Shown: one piece after another, positions 7,914-17,871 of the stretch
Layout of the letters: the number at the start of each line of letters is the position of its first letter
Position numbering within the stretch: position 1 is the first letter of the stretch
Assembly: GCA_021828475.1 (NCBI GenBank)
Contig: JAJZIY010000028.1
Span: 1 to 39,585, forward strand
From: Actinomycetes bacterium
Lineage (GTDB): Bacteria > Actinomycetota > Acidimicrobiia > Acidimicrobiales > Palsa-688
Length of the DNA stretch: 39,585 nucleotides
Reading direction: 5' to 3'
Position numbers and translations under genes: made by a program
The notes under the pieces: model-generated
The model's input: the letters and a program-made list of their open reading frames with translations, nothing else
Database searches by the model: none
What the model was told of the DNA's origin: nothing

Positions 7914-8240
7914 TCAGCGGGTCAGCGGAGCTGGTCCTGGTAGACCGGCCGGGTTGCGTCGCCGGTCACGACGGGGGGCCGACCCCATGGCCGGGGCCGG
8001 CTGAGCCACCGGGGCCGGCTGAGCCACCGGGGCCGGCTGAGCCACCGGGGCCGGCTGGCTGCTGCGGGCTATCTCCGTCTCGCGGTCCAGGTCGAGGTAG
8101 GGCCCGTCCCCATTTCCCTGCCCGTCGAACCACGGGCGTGCGCGCTGAAGGCCCCTGGCGTGCGGCGACAGGAGCGCCCCCCTCCGGTTGGCCAGCCCGA
8201 AGGTGGTGGCACAAGGCTCTGGCTGACGGGCCTTTTGCAC
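7914..8240 (-). CDS. Possible small Pro/Ala/Gln-repeat protein (108 aa)
   Basis: This is a weak call. A minus-strand frame with a GTG start lies divergent to the LysR gene, 35 bp away, the usual geometry for a LysR target. The 18-bp DNA repeat inside it encodes QPAPVA units in tandem, and the preceding segment (FDGQGNGDGPYLDLDRETE) has a protein-like composition. There is no recognised domain, signal peptide or Shine-Dalgarno. It could equally be non-coding spacer between the acyltransferase and the regulator. Confidence 0.25.
   Translation of the reverse strand: MQKARQPEPCATTFGLANRRGALLSPHARGLQRARPWFDGQGNGDGPYLDLDRETEIARSSQPAPVAQPAPVAQPAPVAQPAPAMGSAPRRDRRRNPAGLPGPAPLTR
7991..8058. repeat. 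18-bp tandem repeat, 3.8 copies
   Basis: The unit ccggggccggctgagcca occurs at 7991-8008, 8009-8026 and 8027-8044, followed by a 14-base partial copy. The copies are identical, so they arose recently or are kept alike. The period is a multiple of three. The spacer 7912-8275 holds only this repeat, the doubtful minus-strand frame and the LysR promoter. Confidence 0.9.
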
Positions 8241-8263
8241 AACCGTGCCAGCCGGCGCGAGTG

Positions 8264-8269
8264 CATAAT
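8264..8269 (+). promoter_or_regulatory. -10 element (CATAAT) of a likely leaderless LysR transcript
   Basis: The hexamer cataat ends six bases before the GTG start at 8276, which is the spacing at which transcription would begin at or near the start codon. There is no Shine-Dalgarno upstream. A ttgcac at 8235-8240 is too far away (23 bases) to be a normal -35. Leaderless messages are common in actinobacteria. Confidence 0.45.
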
Positions 8270-8275
8270 TGCTCT

Positions 8276-9184
8276 GTGGACCTGCGCCAGCTGGCTGCCC
8301 TGGTAGCCATAGCGGACCACGGCAGCTTCTCGGGCGCCGCCGCCGCCCTCCATACCGTCCAGTCCAACGTTTCGGGGCACATAAAGCGCCTCGAGCGCGA
8401 GCTGGGGGCCGAGCTGGTCGACCGCCAGACGGGCCAGCTGACCGAAGAGGGCCGGGCCGTCGAGGCGCGTGCCCGGGCCGTGCAGGCCGAGATCGATGCC
8501 GTCGCCGCAGACCTGGCCGCCCTGCACCAGCAGGTGCTCGGCAGCGTGCGTCTCGGCATGATCTCCACGACGGCGCGCTGGCTGGTGCCCCTTCTCCTGG
8601 ACAGCCTGGCCGTCGCCCATCCCGGTGTCCGCCTGGTCACGACGGAGGCCACGTCCTCGGCCCTGGGAGCCCTGCTGGCCAACGGCGGCCTCGATTGCGC
8701 CGTGGTCAACCTCCCGCTCAACAACCCCGAACTGCGCCTGCGCCCGCTTTTCGACGAGGACATCGTGCTGCTGCTCCCCGTCGACCACCCGCTGGCCAAC
8801 GCCGGCCCACTGCACATGAAGGACCTGGAGGGCCTCGAGCTCATGCTGCCCGCGCCCCACACGGGGTTCCGCGAGGAGCTCGACCATGCTGCAGCCAGCG
8901 CTGGGACGTCCCTGAGCGCCAAGGCCGACATCGACGGGCTGCGCCTGCTGTCGTTCCTGACCCTGCGCGGTTACGGCCCCTCCCTGCTCCCGGCCACCAC
9001 CGTCACCGACATGCCCGACACCTACAGGACGTTCAACGTGGCCGGCCTACCGCTGCGCCACGTCGGGATGGCACTGCGCAAGCGGGGGCGCCCCAACGCC
9101 CCCACCCGCGCCTTGATAGACGTGCTGGAGGACGTGACGGAGAGGCACGTGGCCTGCCACGAGCATCTCCATCGCGCCTCCTGA
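8276..9184 (+). CDS. LysR-family transcriptional regulator
   Basis: This 302-residue protein has the standard LysR order. An N-terminal winged helix-turn-helix (residues 1 to about 60: LRQLAALVAIADHGSFSGAA followed by a recognition helix with QSNVSGHIKRLE) precedes a periplasmic-binding-protein-like effector domain (about 88-290). LysR proteins bind a small coinducer and usually control a divergent neighbour and themselves. The GTG start is chosen because the HTH begins at once and a -10 element sits just upstream; an in-frame extension to 7559 would run through the acyltransferase gene. It converges on acnA with a six-base gap. The target may be the lipid-type operon or the doubtful divergent frame. 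Confidence 0.9.
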   Translation: MDLRQLAALVAIADHGSFSGAAAALHTVQSNVSGHIKRLERELGAELVDRQTGQLTEEGRAVEARARAVQAEIDAVAADLAALHQQVLGSVRLGMISTTARWLVPLLLDSLAVAHPGVRLVTTEATSSALGALLANGGLDCAVVNLPLNNPELRLRPLFDEDIVLLLPVDHPLANAGPLHMKDLEGLELMLPAPHTGFREELDHAAASAGTSLSAKADIDGLRLLSFLTLRGYGPSLLPATTVTDMPDTYRTFNVAGLPLRHVGMALRKRGRPNAPTRALIDVLEDVTERHVACHEHLHRAS

Positions 9185-9190
9185 GCGGGA

Positions 9191-11914
<2,724 letters not shown>

Positions 11915-12069
11915 CTGGCTTCCCTCGTCTCCCTCGTGTCTTGGTCCGGCCGGCAACGGCCGGCCGCAGGGCCGGGCCGCAGGTCCCTCGGCCGGCGGGG
12001 CTGAGGCACCGGCGCCGGTGGCGGCGGCCGTGGTCCGGCCATACAGCCTACGGGAGCGGCCAGGACGGG

Positions 12070-12075
12070 TAACCT
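12070..12075 (+). promoter_or_regulatory. -10-like TAACCT upstream of aspS
   Basis: taacct ends nine bases before the aspS ATG, there is no Shine-Dalgarno in the gap and no recognisable -35. This would give a leaderless or nearly leaderless aspS message. The call rests on position and the TANNNT pattern only. Confidence 0.35.
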
Positions 12076-12084
12076 CGACCCCGC

Positions 12085-13962
12085 ATGCCCGACACCCATC
12101 CTTCCGAAGCATTCGTCCCCAACCGCTACCGCGGCACCCGGTGCGGGGCGCTGCGCCCGGGCGACGTGGGCTCCCAGGTCCGCCTGGCGGGTTGGGTCTC
12201 AGCCAAGCGCGACCACGGTGGGCTGCTGTTCTGCGACCTGCGCGACCCCGCTGGGCCGAGCTCGGACCTACCGTCGCACAATGGCGCCTACCTGCAGGGC
12301 GACCACAGCGACCGCGTCGTGCAACTGGTGCTGCACCCCGGGGACGCCGCCTTCGAGACCATGGCCCGCCTGCGCCTCGAGAGCGCCGTGAGCGTGACCG
12401 GCACGGTGGCGCAGCGTCCCGCCGCCAACGTCAACCCCAAGCTCTCCACCGGCGAGGTCGAGGTCGAGGTCAGCTCGCTCAAGGTCCTGTCGTCGGCGGA
12501 GGTGCTGCCGTTCAGCGTCGACCGGGACAGCGACGTCGGCGACGAGGCCCGCCTCGCCTACCGTTACCTGGACATGAGGCGCGGCCCTCTCGTGGAGCGC
12601 CTGGCCAAGCGCGCCCGCTTCGCTCAACTGGTGCGTGGCCACCTCTCGGGCAGGGGCTTCCTCGAGGTCCAGACGCCGGTGCTCACGGTGTCCTCGCCCG
12701 AGGGTGCCAGGGACTACCTGGTGCCGAGCCGGCTGTACCCGGGTGAGTTCTACGCCCTGCCCCAGGCGCCGCAGCAGTTCAAGCAGCTGCTCATGGTCGG
12801 CGGTGTCGATCGCTACTTCCAGATCGCGCCGTGCTTCCGCGACGAGGCGTCACGGGCGGACCGCAGCCCGGGCGAGTTCTACCAGATCGACATGGAGATG
12901 GCCTTCGCCACCCAGGAGGACGTCTTCCGGGAGGTGGAGCTGCTGTTCGGCCACGTCGTGTCGGCGCTGTCGACCAAGCGCGCCCCGTCGCCCTTCCCCC
13001 GGCTCTCCTATGCCGACGCCATCGCCCGCTACGGCACCGACAAGCCGGACCTGCGCTTCGGTCTCGAGGTGGCCGACGTGACGGCCGACCTCGGAGGCCG
13101 GACCGAGCTGCCCATGTTCGCCGAGGCGCCCCAGCGCGGCAACGCCGTCCGCGCCCTGCTGGCGCCCAAGGCGGCCGAGCGCTCCCGCAGCTGGTTCGAC
13201 ACCTTCGCCGAAGCGGCGCGCTCGGTCGGCTGCACGGGCAGCTGGCTGCAACTGCCAGCCGACGGCGGCGAGTGGAAGGGCCCCTTGTCGCGCAAGCTCA
13301 CAGCCGAGGAGATGGGCGCGCTCGTTGCGCCCACCGGCGCCGGCCCGGGCGACGCCGTGCTGACCAGCGTCGGACCGGCGCGATCGGCCAGCCTGGCCCT
13401 GGGCCAGGTGCGAAGCGCCCTCGGGCGCGACCTGGGCCTGGCCGACCCGGACCTATTGGCCTTCTGCTGGATCGTCGACTTCCCCATGTACGAGCGCAAC
13501 GAGGAGACGGGCCAGTGGGACTTCTCCCACAACCCGTTCTCCATGCCCCAGGGCGGCCTCGAGGCCCTCGAGACCAAGGGCCCGGGCGACATACTCGCCT
13601 ACCAGTACGACGTCGTGTGCAACGGCATCGAGCTTTCCTCGGGCGCCGTCCGCAACCACCTGCCCGAGGTCATGGAAAAGGCGTTCGCGATCGCCGGCTA
13701 CAGCCGGGAGCGGGTCGAACGTTCCTTCCCGGCGCTGTGGAACGCCTTCCGCTACGGCCCCCCGCCGCACGCCGGGATCGCCCCCGGCTTCGACCGGTTC
13801 TTCATGGTCCTGGAGGACCAGCCCAACATCCGCGAGGTCATCGCGTTCCCGCTGAACCAGACGGCCCGGGACCTGCTCATGGGAGCGCCGGCAGCTGTGA
13901 CCCCCGAGCAGCTGGCCGAGCTGCACCTGCAGGTGGTGCTCCCGAAGAAGCCCCAGGGCTAG
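12085..13962 (+). CDS. aspS: Aspartyl-tRNA synthetase, bacterial type with GAD domain
   Basis: This 625-residue class II synthetase charges tRNA-Asp, and possibly tRNA-Asn if non-discriminating. The order is an N-terminal OB-fold anticodon domain (about 18-140), the catalytic core with motif 2 in [20 protein letters not shown], the bacterial GAD insertion (about 310-440), and motif 3 in [13 protein letters not shown] near the C-terminus. The RSPGEFYQ form of motif 2 resembles alpha-proteobacterial AspRS more than the common RQPEFTQ form. Its stop codon lies inside CTAG and overlaps the convergent SDR stop. I cannot tell discriminating from non-discriminating AspRS by eye. Confidence 0.96.
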   Translation: MPDTHPSEAFVPNRYRGTRCGALRPGDVGSQVRLAGWVSAKRDHGGLLFCDLRDPAGPSSDLPSHNGAYLQGDHSDRVVQLVLHPGDAAFETMARLRLESAVSVTGTVAQRPAANVNPKLSTGEVEVEVSSLKVLSSAEVLPFSVDRDSDVGDEARLAYRYLDMRRGPLVERLAKRARFAQLVRGHLSGRGFLEVQTPVLTVSSPEGARDYLVPSRLYPGEFYALPQAPQQFKQLLMVGGVDRYFQIAPCFRDEASRADRSPGEFYQIDMEMAFATQEDVFREVELLFGHVVSALSTKRAPSPFPRLSYADAIARYGTDKPDLRFGLEVADVTADLGGRTELPMFAEAPQRGNAVRALLAPKAAERSRSWFDTFAEAARSVGCTGSWLQLPADGGEWKGPLSRKLTAEEMGALVAPTGAGPGDAVLTSVGPARSASLALGQVRSALGRDLGLADPDLLAFCWIVDFPMYERNEETGQWDFSHNPFSMPQGGLEALETKGPGDILAYQYDVVCNGIELSSGAVRNHLPEVMEKAFAIAGYSRERVERSFPALWNAFRYGPPPHAGIAPGFDRFFMVLEDQPNIREVIAFPLNQTARDLLMGAPAAVTPEQLAELHLQVVLPKKPQG

Positions 13963-14729
13963 GGCAGCTCCACTCCGCTCAGGGAGCGGCACACCCCGAG
14001 GAAGGCCTCCTGGAGTGCCACATCGGTCGCCTGCGGATTGGGCTCCAGCTCCCGGCGCCGCTTGAAGTAGCGTCCGGTCACCGTGGCTGCCGCCTCGTCG
14101 CTGGTCGCAAGCCAGACCTGTGTCTCGGCCCCCAGGTGCAGCGGGTCGGGTGCCTGGGGCCCACCCATGCGGGTCTTGATCCAGCCGGGGTCGACCGCGT
14201 TGCAGAGCGTACCGGGCCACCGCCTGGCCACCGCCAGAGCCAGGACCACGTCGCAGAGCTTGGAGTCGGAGTAGACCTGCATCCCGTTCCACGGGCGACG
14301 CTCGTGCTGCAGGTCGGTCAGATCCAGGTGGCCGTTTTCCTGGAGGCCCGAGGTCAGGTAGACGAGCCGGCTGGGCCGGTCCATGAGGGCCGTCAGCACG
14401 TAGGGCGCCAGGGCGTTGACCTGGAAGATACGCTCGAGACCGTCCAGCGTCACCTCCCTGGACGCCTGGCCGCCGCCGACCCCGGCGTTGTGGACGACGA
14501 CGTCGAACGGACCGTGCCCACGTGCCGTCTCCGCCAGTGCCGTGGTCTCCTCCAGGGATGCCAGGTCGCCCACAAGCACCGCCGCCGCCCCGGGCGCGGC
14601 GTCCCGGACCTCGGCCGCCCGGGCCTCGTTGCGGGCATGGAGCACCACCCTGTGCCCCATGGCGAGCAGCGTGGCCGCCGTCTCACGGCCGATGCCGTCG
14701 CTCGAGCCGGTAACGAAGATGCTTGCCAT
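13959..14729 (-). CDS. Short-chain dehydrogenase/reductase
   Basis: This 256-residue classical-type SDR is probably an NADP-dependent oxidoreductase of unknown substrate. The cofactor motif TGSSDGIG is at 7-14, the NAG motif at 81-83, and the catalytic Ser127, Tyr153 and Lys157 (YSDSK) are all present. The layout resembles retinol-dehydrogenase/WWOX-like SDRs (VNALAPYVLTALM, DPGWIKTRMGG). The ATG at 14729 is chosen because AGGAGG lies five bases upstream; an in-frame extension adds eight residues without a better site. Its stop overlaps the aspS stop in the palindrome CTAG (13959-13962), so the two genes are exactly convergent. Confidence 0.9.
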   Translation of the reverse strand: MASIFVTGSSDGIGRETAATLLAMGHRVVLHARNEARAAEVRDAAPGAAAVLVGDLASLEETTALAETARGHGPFDVVVHNAGVGGGQASREVTLDGLERIFQVNALAPYVLTALMDRPSRLVYLTSGLQENGHLDLTDLQHERRPWNGMQVYSDSKLCDVVLALAVARRWPGTLCNAVDPGWIKTRMGGPQAPDPLHLGAETQVWLATSDEAAATVTGRYFKRRRELEPNPQATDVALQEAFLGVCRSLSGVELP

Positions 14730-14921
14730 GCTGGCCTCCTGTGTGCGCGCCACTTGTGGACGGCGCCCAAGCTACCGGCCGTGCCCGCTACCGGCCCGTA
14801 GCGCCCGTTGCAGGGCGTCGGCGGCCCACATGCGCCTCAGCGGCTGGTACCGGCTTCGTGGCCCGCCGCTGGTACCGCTCCCGGGCGATCTCCCGGTACA
14901 TGCTTCCCGGGTTTGCGGCTG

Positions 14922-14966
14922 GGCACCGGGCCAATTGGCACCGGGCCAATTGGCACCGGGCCAATT
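14922..14966. repeat. Three 15-bp repeats forming palindromes upstream of a TetR gene
   Basis: ggcaccgggccaatt is repeated without change at 14922-14936, 14937-14951 and 14952-14966. Across each junction the sequence AATTGG-N7-CCAATT is an inverted repeat, so the array offers two overlapping palindromic sites. It lies about 130 bp upstream of the TetR gene at 15098. It may be a multi-site operator for that regulator or a small variable tandem repeat. The rest of 14730-15097 shows nothing else I recognise. Confidence 0.85.
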
Positions 14967-15097
14967 GGGTTCAAGGGCGTCGTTGACCTGTCGCGTTGGG
15001 CATAGTTGACGTATGGCTCGGCTCGAGGTGGTGCTGCGCCCGGGAGTGCTCCTGTGGCCTCCCGGCAGGGCGGCTGGCGGCAGGGCGGCTGGCAGCA

Positions 15098-15697
15098 GTG
15101 CCTAGAGCCGGGCTCACCCACCAATCGGTGGTACGTGAGGGTGCCCAGGTCGCAGACGACCTCGGTTGGGACCACCTGACGCTGGCGGTCGTGGCCCAGC
15201 GCCTCGGCGTCAGCATGCCGGGCCTGTACAAGCACATCGGCTCCATCGACGGGTTGCGCCACGACGTGGCGGTCCACGCCCTGACCGCCATGGCCCAGCG
15301 GCTGGAGAGCGCCACCGCCGGCCTGTCCGGTCCCGAGGCCCTCCGGGCACTCGCCCAGGCCTATCGCTCCTTCGTGCAGCACCACCCCGGTCTCTACACG
15401 GCGGCCATGCGCGCCCCGAGCTGGATAGATGCCGAGCACTCCAGTGCCGCACGCTCGGTGCTGCGAGCCGCGTACACCTCGCTCGAGGGCTACGGCCTGA
15501 CGGGCCGGGACGCAGCCGACGCCGTGCGAGCCGTGCGAGCCTCGCTGCACGGGTTCACGACCCTCGAGTCGAGCGGAGGTTTCGGGACACCGCTGGACCT
15601 GGACCGCAGCTACCAGCGCATGGTCGACGCCCTGGACGGGGCGTTGGCCATGTGGCCCAGGCACGGCTCCAGCGCGAGCCGTGCGCCGGACGCCTAG
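15098..15697 (+). CDS. TetR-family regulator with WHG-type C-terminal domain
   Basis: This 199-residue regulator has a TetR helix-turn-helix at about 28-47 (LTLAVVAQRLGVSMPGLYKH) and an all-helical ligand domain with the pattern ASLHGFTTLES near residue 150, as in TetR_C WHG families. Such proteins repress nearby genes and release DNA on binding a small molecule. The GTG start at 15098 is chosen because it precedes the conserved fold by a few residues; the longer in-frame start at 14996 runs through a repetitive Gly/Arg/Ala stretch. No Shine-Dalgarno is obvious. The palindromic array upstream is a candidate operator. Confidence 0.85.
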   Translation: MPRAGLTHQSVVREGAQVADDLGWDHLTLAVVAQRLGVSMPGLYKHIGSIDGLRHDVAVHALTAMAQRLESATAGLSGPEALRALAQAYRSFVQHHPGLYTAAMRAPSWIDAEHSSAARSVLRAAYTSLEGYGLTGRDAADAVRAVRASLHGFTTLESSGGFGTPLDLDRSYQRMVDALDGALAMWPRHGSSASRAPDA

Positions 15698-15958
15698 CCG
15701 AGGCGTCTCCGAACGGCTCTTTCATACGTCCGACAGCTCAGGCGCGCCCGCAGGCGCCTCTCCGCTAAGCTGTCAGTGATCCCTCGGTTTTTACCGGAGC
15801 ACCGACCGGGTCGTCGCGCCTGGTGCGCGGCCCCAAGGCGCCGGGCGAGAGGACAACGACATTGCAGCACAGCACCTTGCCCACAAGGCACACGGTCGAG
15901 GTTGGTCCAGTACCAGCAGGACCTTGCCCACCCGCCACCTCAGGTCCATGGTCGCCCC

Positions 15959-16330
15959 GTGCCCCGAGGTAACCGCGAGGAGCCAAAAGAGCGCCGTGAC
16001 AGTGGGCGGGAGTTCCGCCGCGAAGACGGCGGAGGCCCCCGCCAGCCCCGCCGCAGCCTCGACGACCAGGTGGTGACCATGCGCGAGGCTGGTTCCAGCT
16101 ACGCGCAGATCGCCCAGGCGCTCGGCATAAAACGGGCACGGGAAGCCCACACCTTGTTCATGCGGGCGCTCGGCAACCGACCCGATCCTGATCGGGCGGC
16201 CATGGCCAGGCGGGAGTCCCAACGGCTGGACCAGCTCGAGGCCCGCATCCGTTCGCGCGACGCCCACGACCCGGAAAAGATGACGAGGCGCCTGGGCGCA
16301 CTCGAAGACCTTCGCCAGGGTCTTCGCTGA
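15959..16330 (+). CDS. Small helix-turn-helix protein, paralogue 1 (123 aa)
   Basis: An Arg/Glu-rich N-terminus is followed by a helix-turn-helix-like segment (MREAGSSYAQIAQALGIKRA) and a charged helical C-terminus (SQRLDQLEARIRSRD, then MTRRLGALEDLRQGL). It shares this layout and many residues with the gene at 16513, so the two are tandem paralogues. No named family is recognised; DNA binding is inferred from the Tyr-x2-Ile-x3-Leu-Gly pattern. The GTG start is uncertain: the frame is open back to 15776, but that extension is Arg/Pro/Cys rich and unlikely to be translated. Nothing else is recognised in 15698-15958. Confidence 0.65.
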   Translation: MPRGNREEPKERRDSGREFRREDGGGPRQPRRSLDDQVVTMREAGSSYAQIAQALGIKRAREAHTLFMRALGNRPDPDRAAMARRESQRLDQLEARIRSRDAHDPEKMTRRLGALEDLRQGLR

Positions 16331-16512
16331 CGCTCGGGCGACCTGGGGCGGGACCTCCCTGGCCCGCTTGCCGAGGGGGGCTAGAGTGAGGGCCGCGGAG
16401 AGCTCCTGATCACTGCGCTTCAGGCCGCCTTTTCAGTTGTGCTGTCCTCGCTGCTCCCGCCCGAGGTGTCCAGGCGTGTACACGTCTTGGGCACGAAAAG
16501 GGAGTGGTCGTC

Positions 16513-16926
16513 ATGAGCACAGGCAAGCCATCAAGTAAGGAAACCGACGGTCCTCCCCGGGACGGCGGGCACGTGGTCGGTGAAGGAGCGCATCCGTCCT
16601 CCGCGGGCCAGGTGCGCACGTCGGCCCAAGACGCCAGCCCGTTGGACCAGGACGACAAAGCCCTCGAGATGCGCGAACAAGGCCGGTCGTATGCGGCGAT
16701 CGCCCGGGCACTGGGCCTGCCCGCAGGCCTCGACGCCAACGCAGCGTTCAACCGGGCCCTCAGACGCCAACCCAACGACGAGCAGGACCTGCTCCGAGGT
16801 CGCGAGGCCGCCCGTCTGGACGCCCTGAGCAAGCGTGTACGGCTCCGCAGTGACATCGACGAAGCCGAGGTCGCTCGCAAGGTCCGCAGCATAGAGCGGC
16901 TCAAGAAGCGTCTCTACACCGCTTGA
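16513..16926 (+). CDS. Small helix-turn-helix protein, paralogue 2 (137 aa)
   Basis: This is the paralogue of the preceding gene. The N-terminus is disordered and rich in Gly/Ser/Asp (about 50 residues). The same helix-turn-helix-like segment follows (MREQGRSYAAIARALGLPAG), then a charged helical tail (REAARLDALSKRVRLRSD, VARKVRSIERLKKRL). The ATG at 16513 has an AAAAGGGAG ribosome site nine bases upstream, better placed than the in-frame GTG at 16504. A strong terminator follows the stop. Possible roles are a transcriptional regulator or a nucleoid-associated factor; neither is established. Confidence 0.75.
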   Translation: MSTGKPSSKETDGPPRDGGHVVGEGAHPSSAGQVRTSAQDASPLDQDDKALEMREQGRSYAAIARALGLPAGLDANAAFNRALRRQPNDEQDLLRGREAARLDALSKRVRLRSDIDEAEVARKVRSIERLKKRLYTA

Positions 16927-16939
16927 CCCCCCTGAACTG

Positions 16940-16987
16940 GTCGTCGCCGGCCCTGGCGGTGCAGGCCGGCGACGACTGTTTCGTTTT
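16940..16987 (+). terminator. Rho-independent terminator
   Basis: A perfect 13-bp GC-rich stem (gtcgtcgccggcc at 16940-16952 pairing with 16964-16976), an 11-base loop and a following T-rich run (tgtttcgtttt) lie 14 bases after the stop of the HTH gene at 16926. The T-run lies only on the right, so the direction is plus. Confidence 0.9.
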
Positions 16988-17035
16988 GGAACGTGCTTCG
17001 TCTAGAAGTTCGATCGATGTAGGAGCTATGCCTGT

Positions 17036-17242
17036 CTACTCAACAGGACGGACGTCCGAGGCCTGAAGCCCCTTGGGGCCCTGGGTGGTCTCGAACCCGA
17101 CACGCTGACCTTCGTCGAGGTTACGGAAACCAGCGCCCGTAATGGCGCTGAAGTGCACGAACACGTCGGGCCCGCCGTTGTCCTGGGTGATGAAGCCAAA
17201 GCCCTTCTCGCCATTGAACCATTTCACGGTACCAGTTATCAT
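17036..17242 (-). CDS. Cold-shock domain protein
   Basis: This 68-residue single-OB-fold CspA-type protein is an RNA/ssDNA chaperone that melts secondary structure in mRNA. RNP1 (KGFGFI, 13-18) and RNP2 (VFVHF, 27-31) are intact, as is the N-terminal [15 protein letters not shown]. The ATG at 17242 is chosen because the family starts there, with GAGGAG 11 bases upstream; the open frame extends 31 further residues that do not resemble a Csp. The long region upstream may hold a 5' leader of the kind often found on csp genes. Confidence 0.96.
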   Translation of the reverse strand: MITGTVKWFNGEKGFGFITQDNGGPDVFVHFSAITGAGFRNLDEGQRVGFETTQGPKGLQASDVRPVE

Positions 17243-17871
17243 CTGCTGCTCAACTCCTCTCGCGGCCTTTACTAGGCTTCGCAGCCTGGGCCTATGCTCT
17301 GTGCGAGCGTCGAGGGAGTTGCAGGCAAAGACCATTCAATGACGCCATGGGAAAACCTCTCGCCCCAATGATGCGGTCGCGCTGATGGCGCCCTCTGGGC
17401 CGATCCTAGCGCAAGATGGCGACCTACCGCGCGCCAGGTCGGCAACGCGGCCCTATCCGAAGCCGCCTTCGGTACCACGGCGCACCCATGCCGGCACGAC
17501 CGGGGCAGCCCTGGCCGCGCCGGAGTTGGCGAGAAGGGCGAGCTCAGGAGCTCAGCGACGAGCCGTCGGCATGGACGGTGCCCTTGGCGTACCAGCGATG
17601 CACCCACACCGTCACGGAGCCGGTGGACGGCCCGGTGGCGAAGGTGGTCGAAAGCTGCGTCCAACTGTGCCAACACTGCGGGTGTCGCGGGCGGACGGCC
17701 GTAGGGAGCAGTCGGCGGGAGCCCAGCGTACGGGCGCCGGAGGGGCAGCGATTGCCGCATGCGCCTCTGCAGCAGCTGGCGGGGTGTTTCAATAGGGCTG
17801 CGGGTTGGATATCTCAACGGACAGAGGATGCTGCGCGCCGCCTTGGCACGCGGCCAGGAGGCTGCAGCTCG
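17243..17871. other. Intergenic region between csp and the RsbW-like gene
   Basis: This is about 630 bp with no gene I can support. It must hold the leader and promoter of the minus-strand cold-shock gene and the promoter of the plus-strand signalling operon. An aggagg at 17858-17863 serves as the ribosome site for the gene at 17872. The open frames here have skewed composition and no recognisable motif. Confidence 0.6.

Noticed and set aside
7991..8058. Possible CRISPR array
   Set aside because: The units are 18 bp, directly adjacent and without spacers, so this is a simple tandem repeat. The same applies to 14922-14966.
11915..12112. 66-residue N-terminal extension of aconitase
   Set aside because: The extension is low-complexity Pro/Ala/Arg sequence, crosses the aspS start, and a ribosome site precedes the ATG at 11914 where the family begins.
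12085..13962. Asparaginyl- or lysyl-tRNA synthetase instead of AspRS
   Set aside because: The bacterial GAD insertion and full bacterial AspRS layout are present, which AsnRS and LysRS lack.
17785..17804. Sigma-B-type promoter (GTTTC...GGGTTG) before the RsbW-like gene
   Set aside because: The spacing between the two elements is shorter than in known sigma-B/sigma-F promoters and the -10 match is poor.
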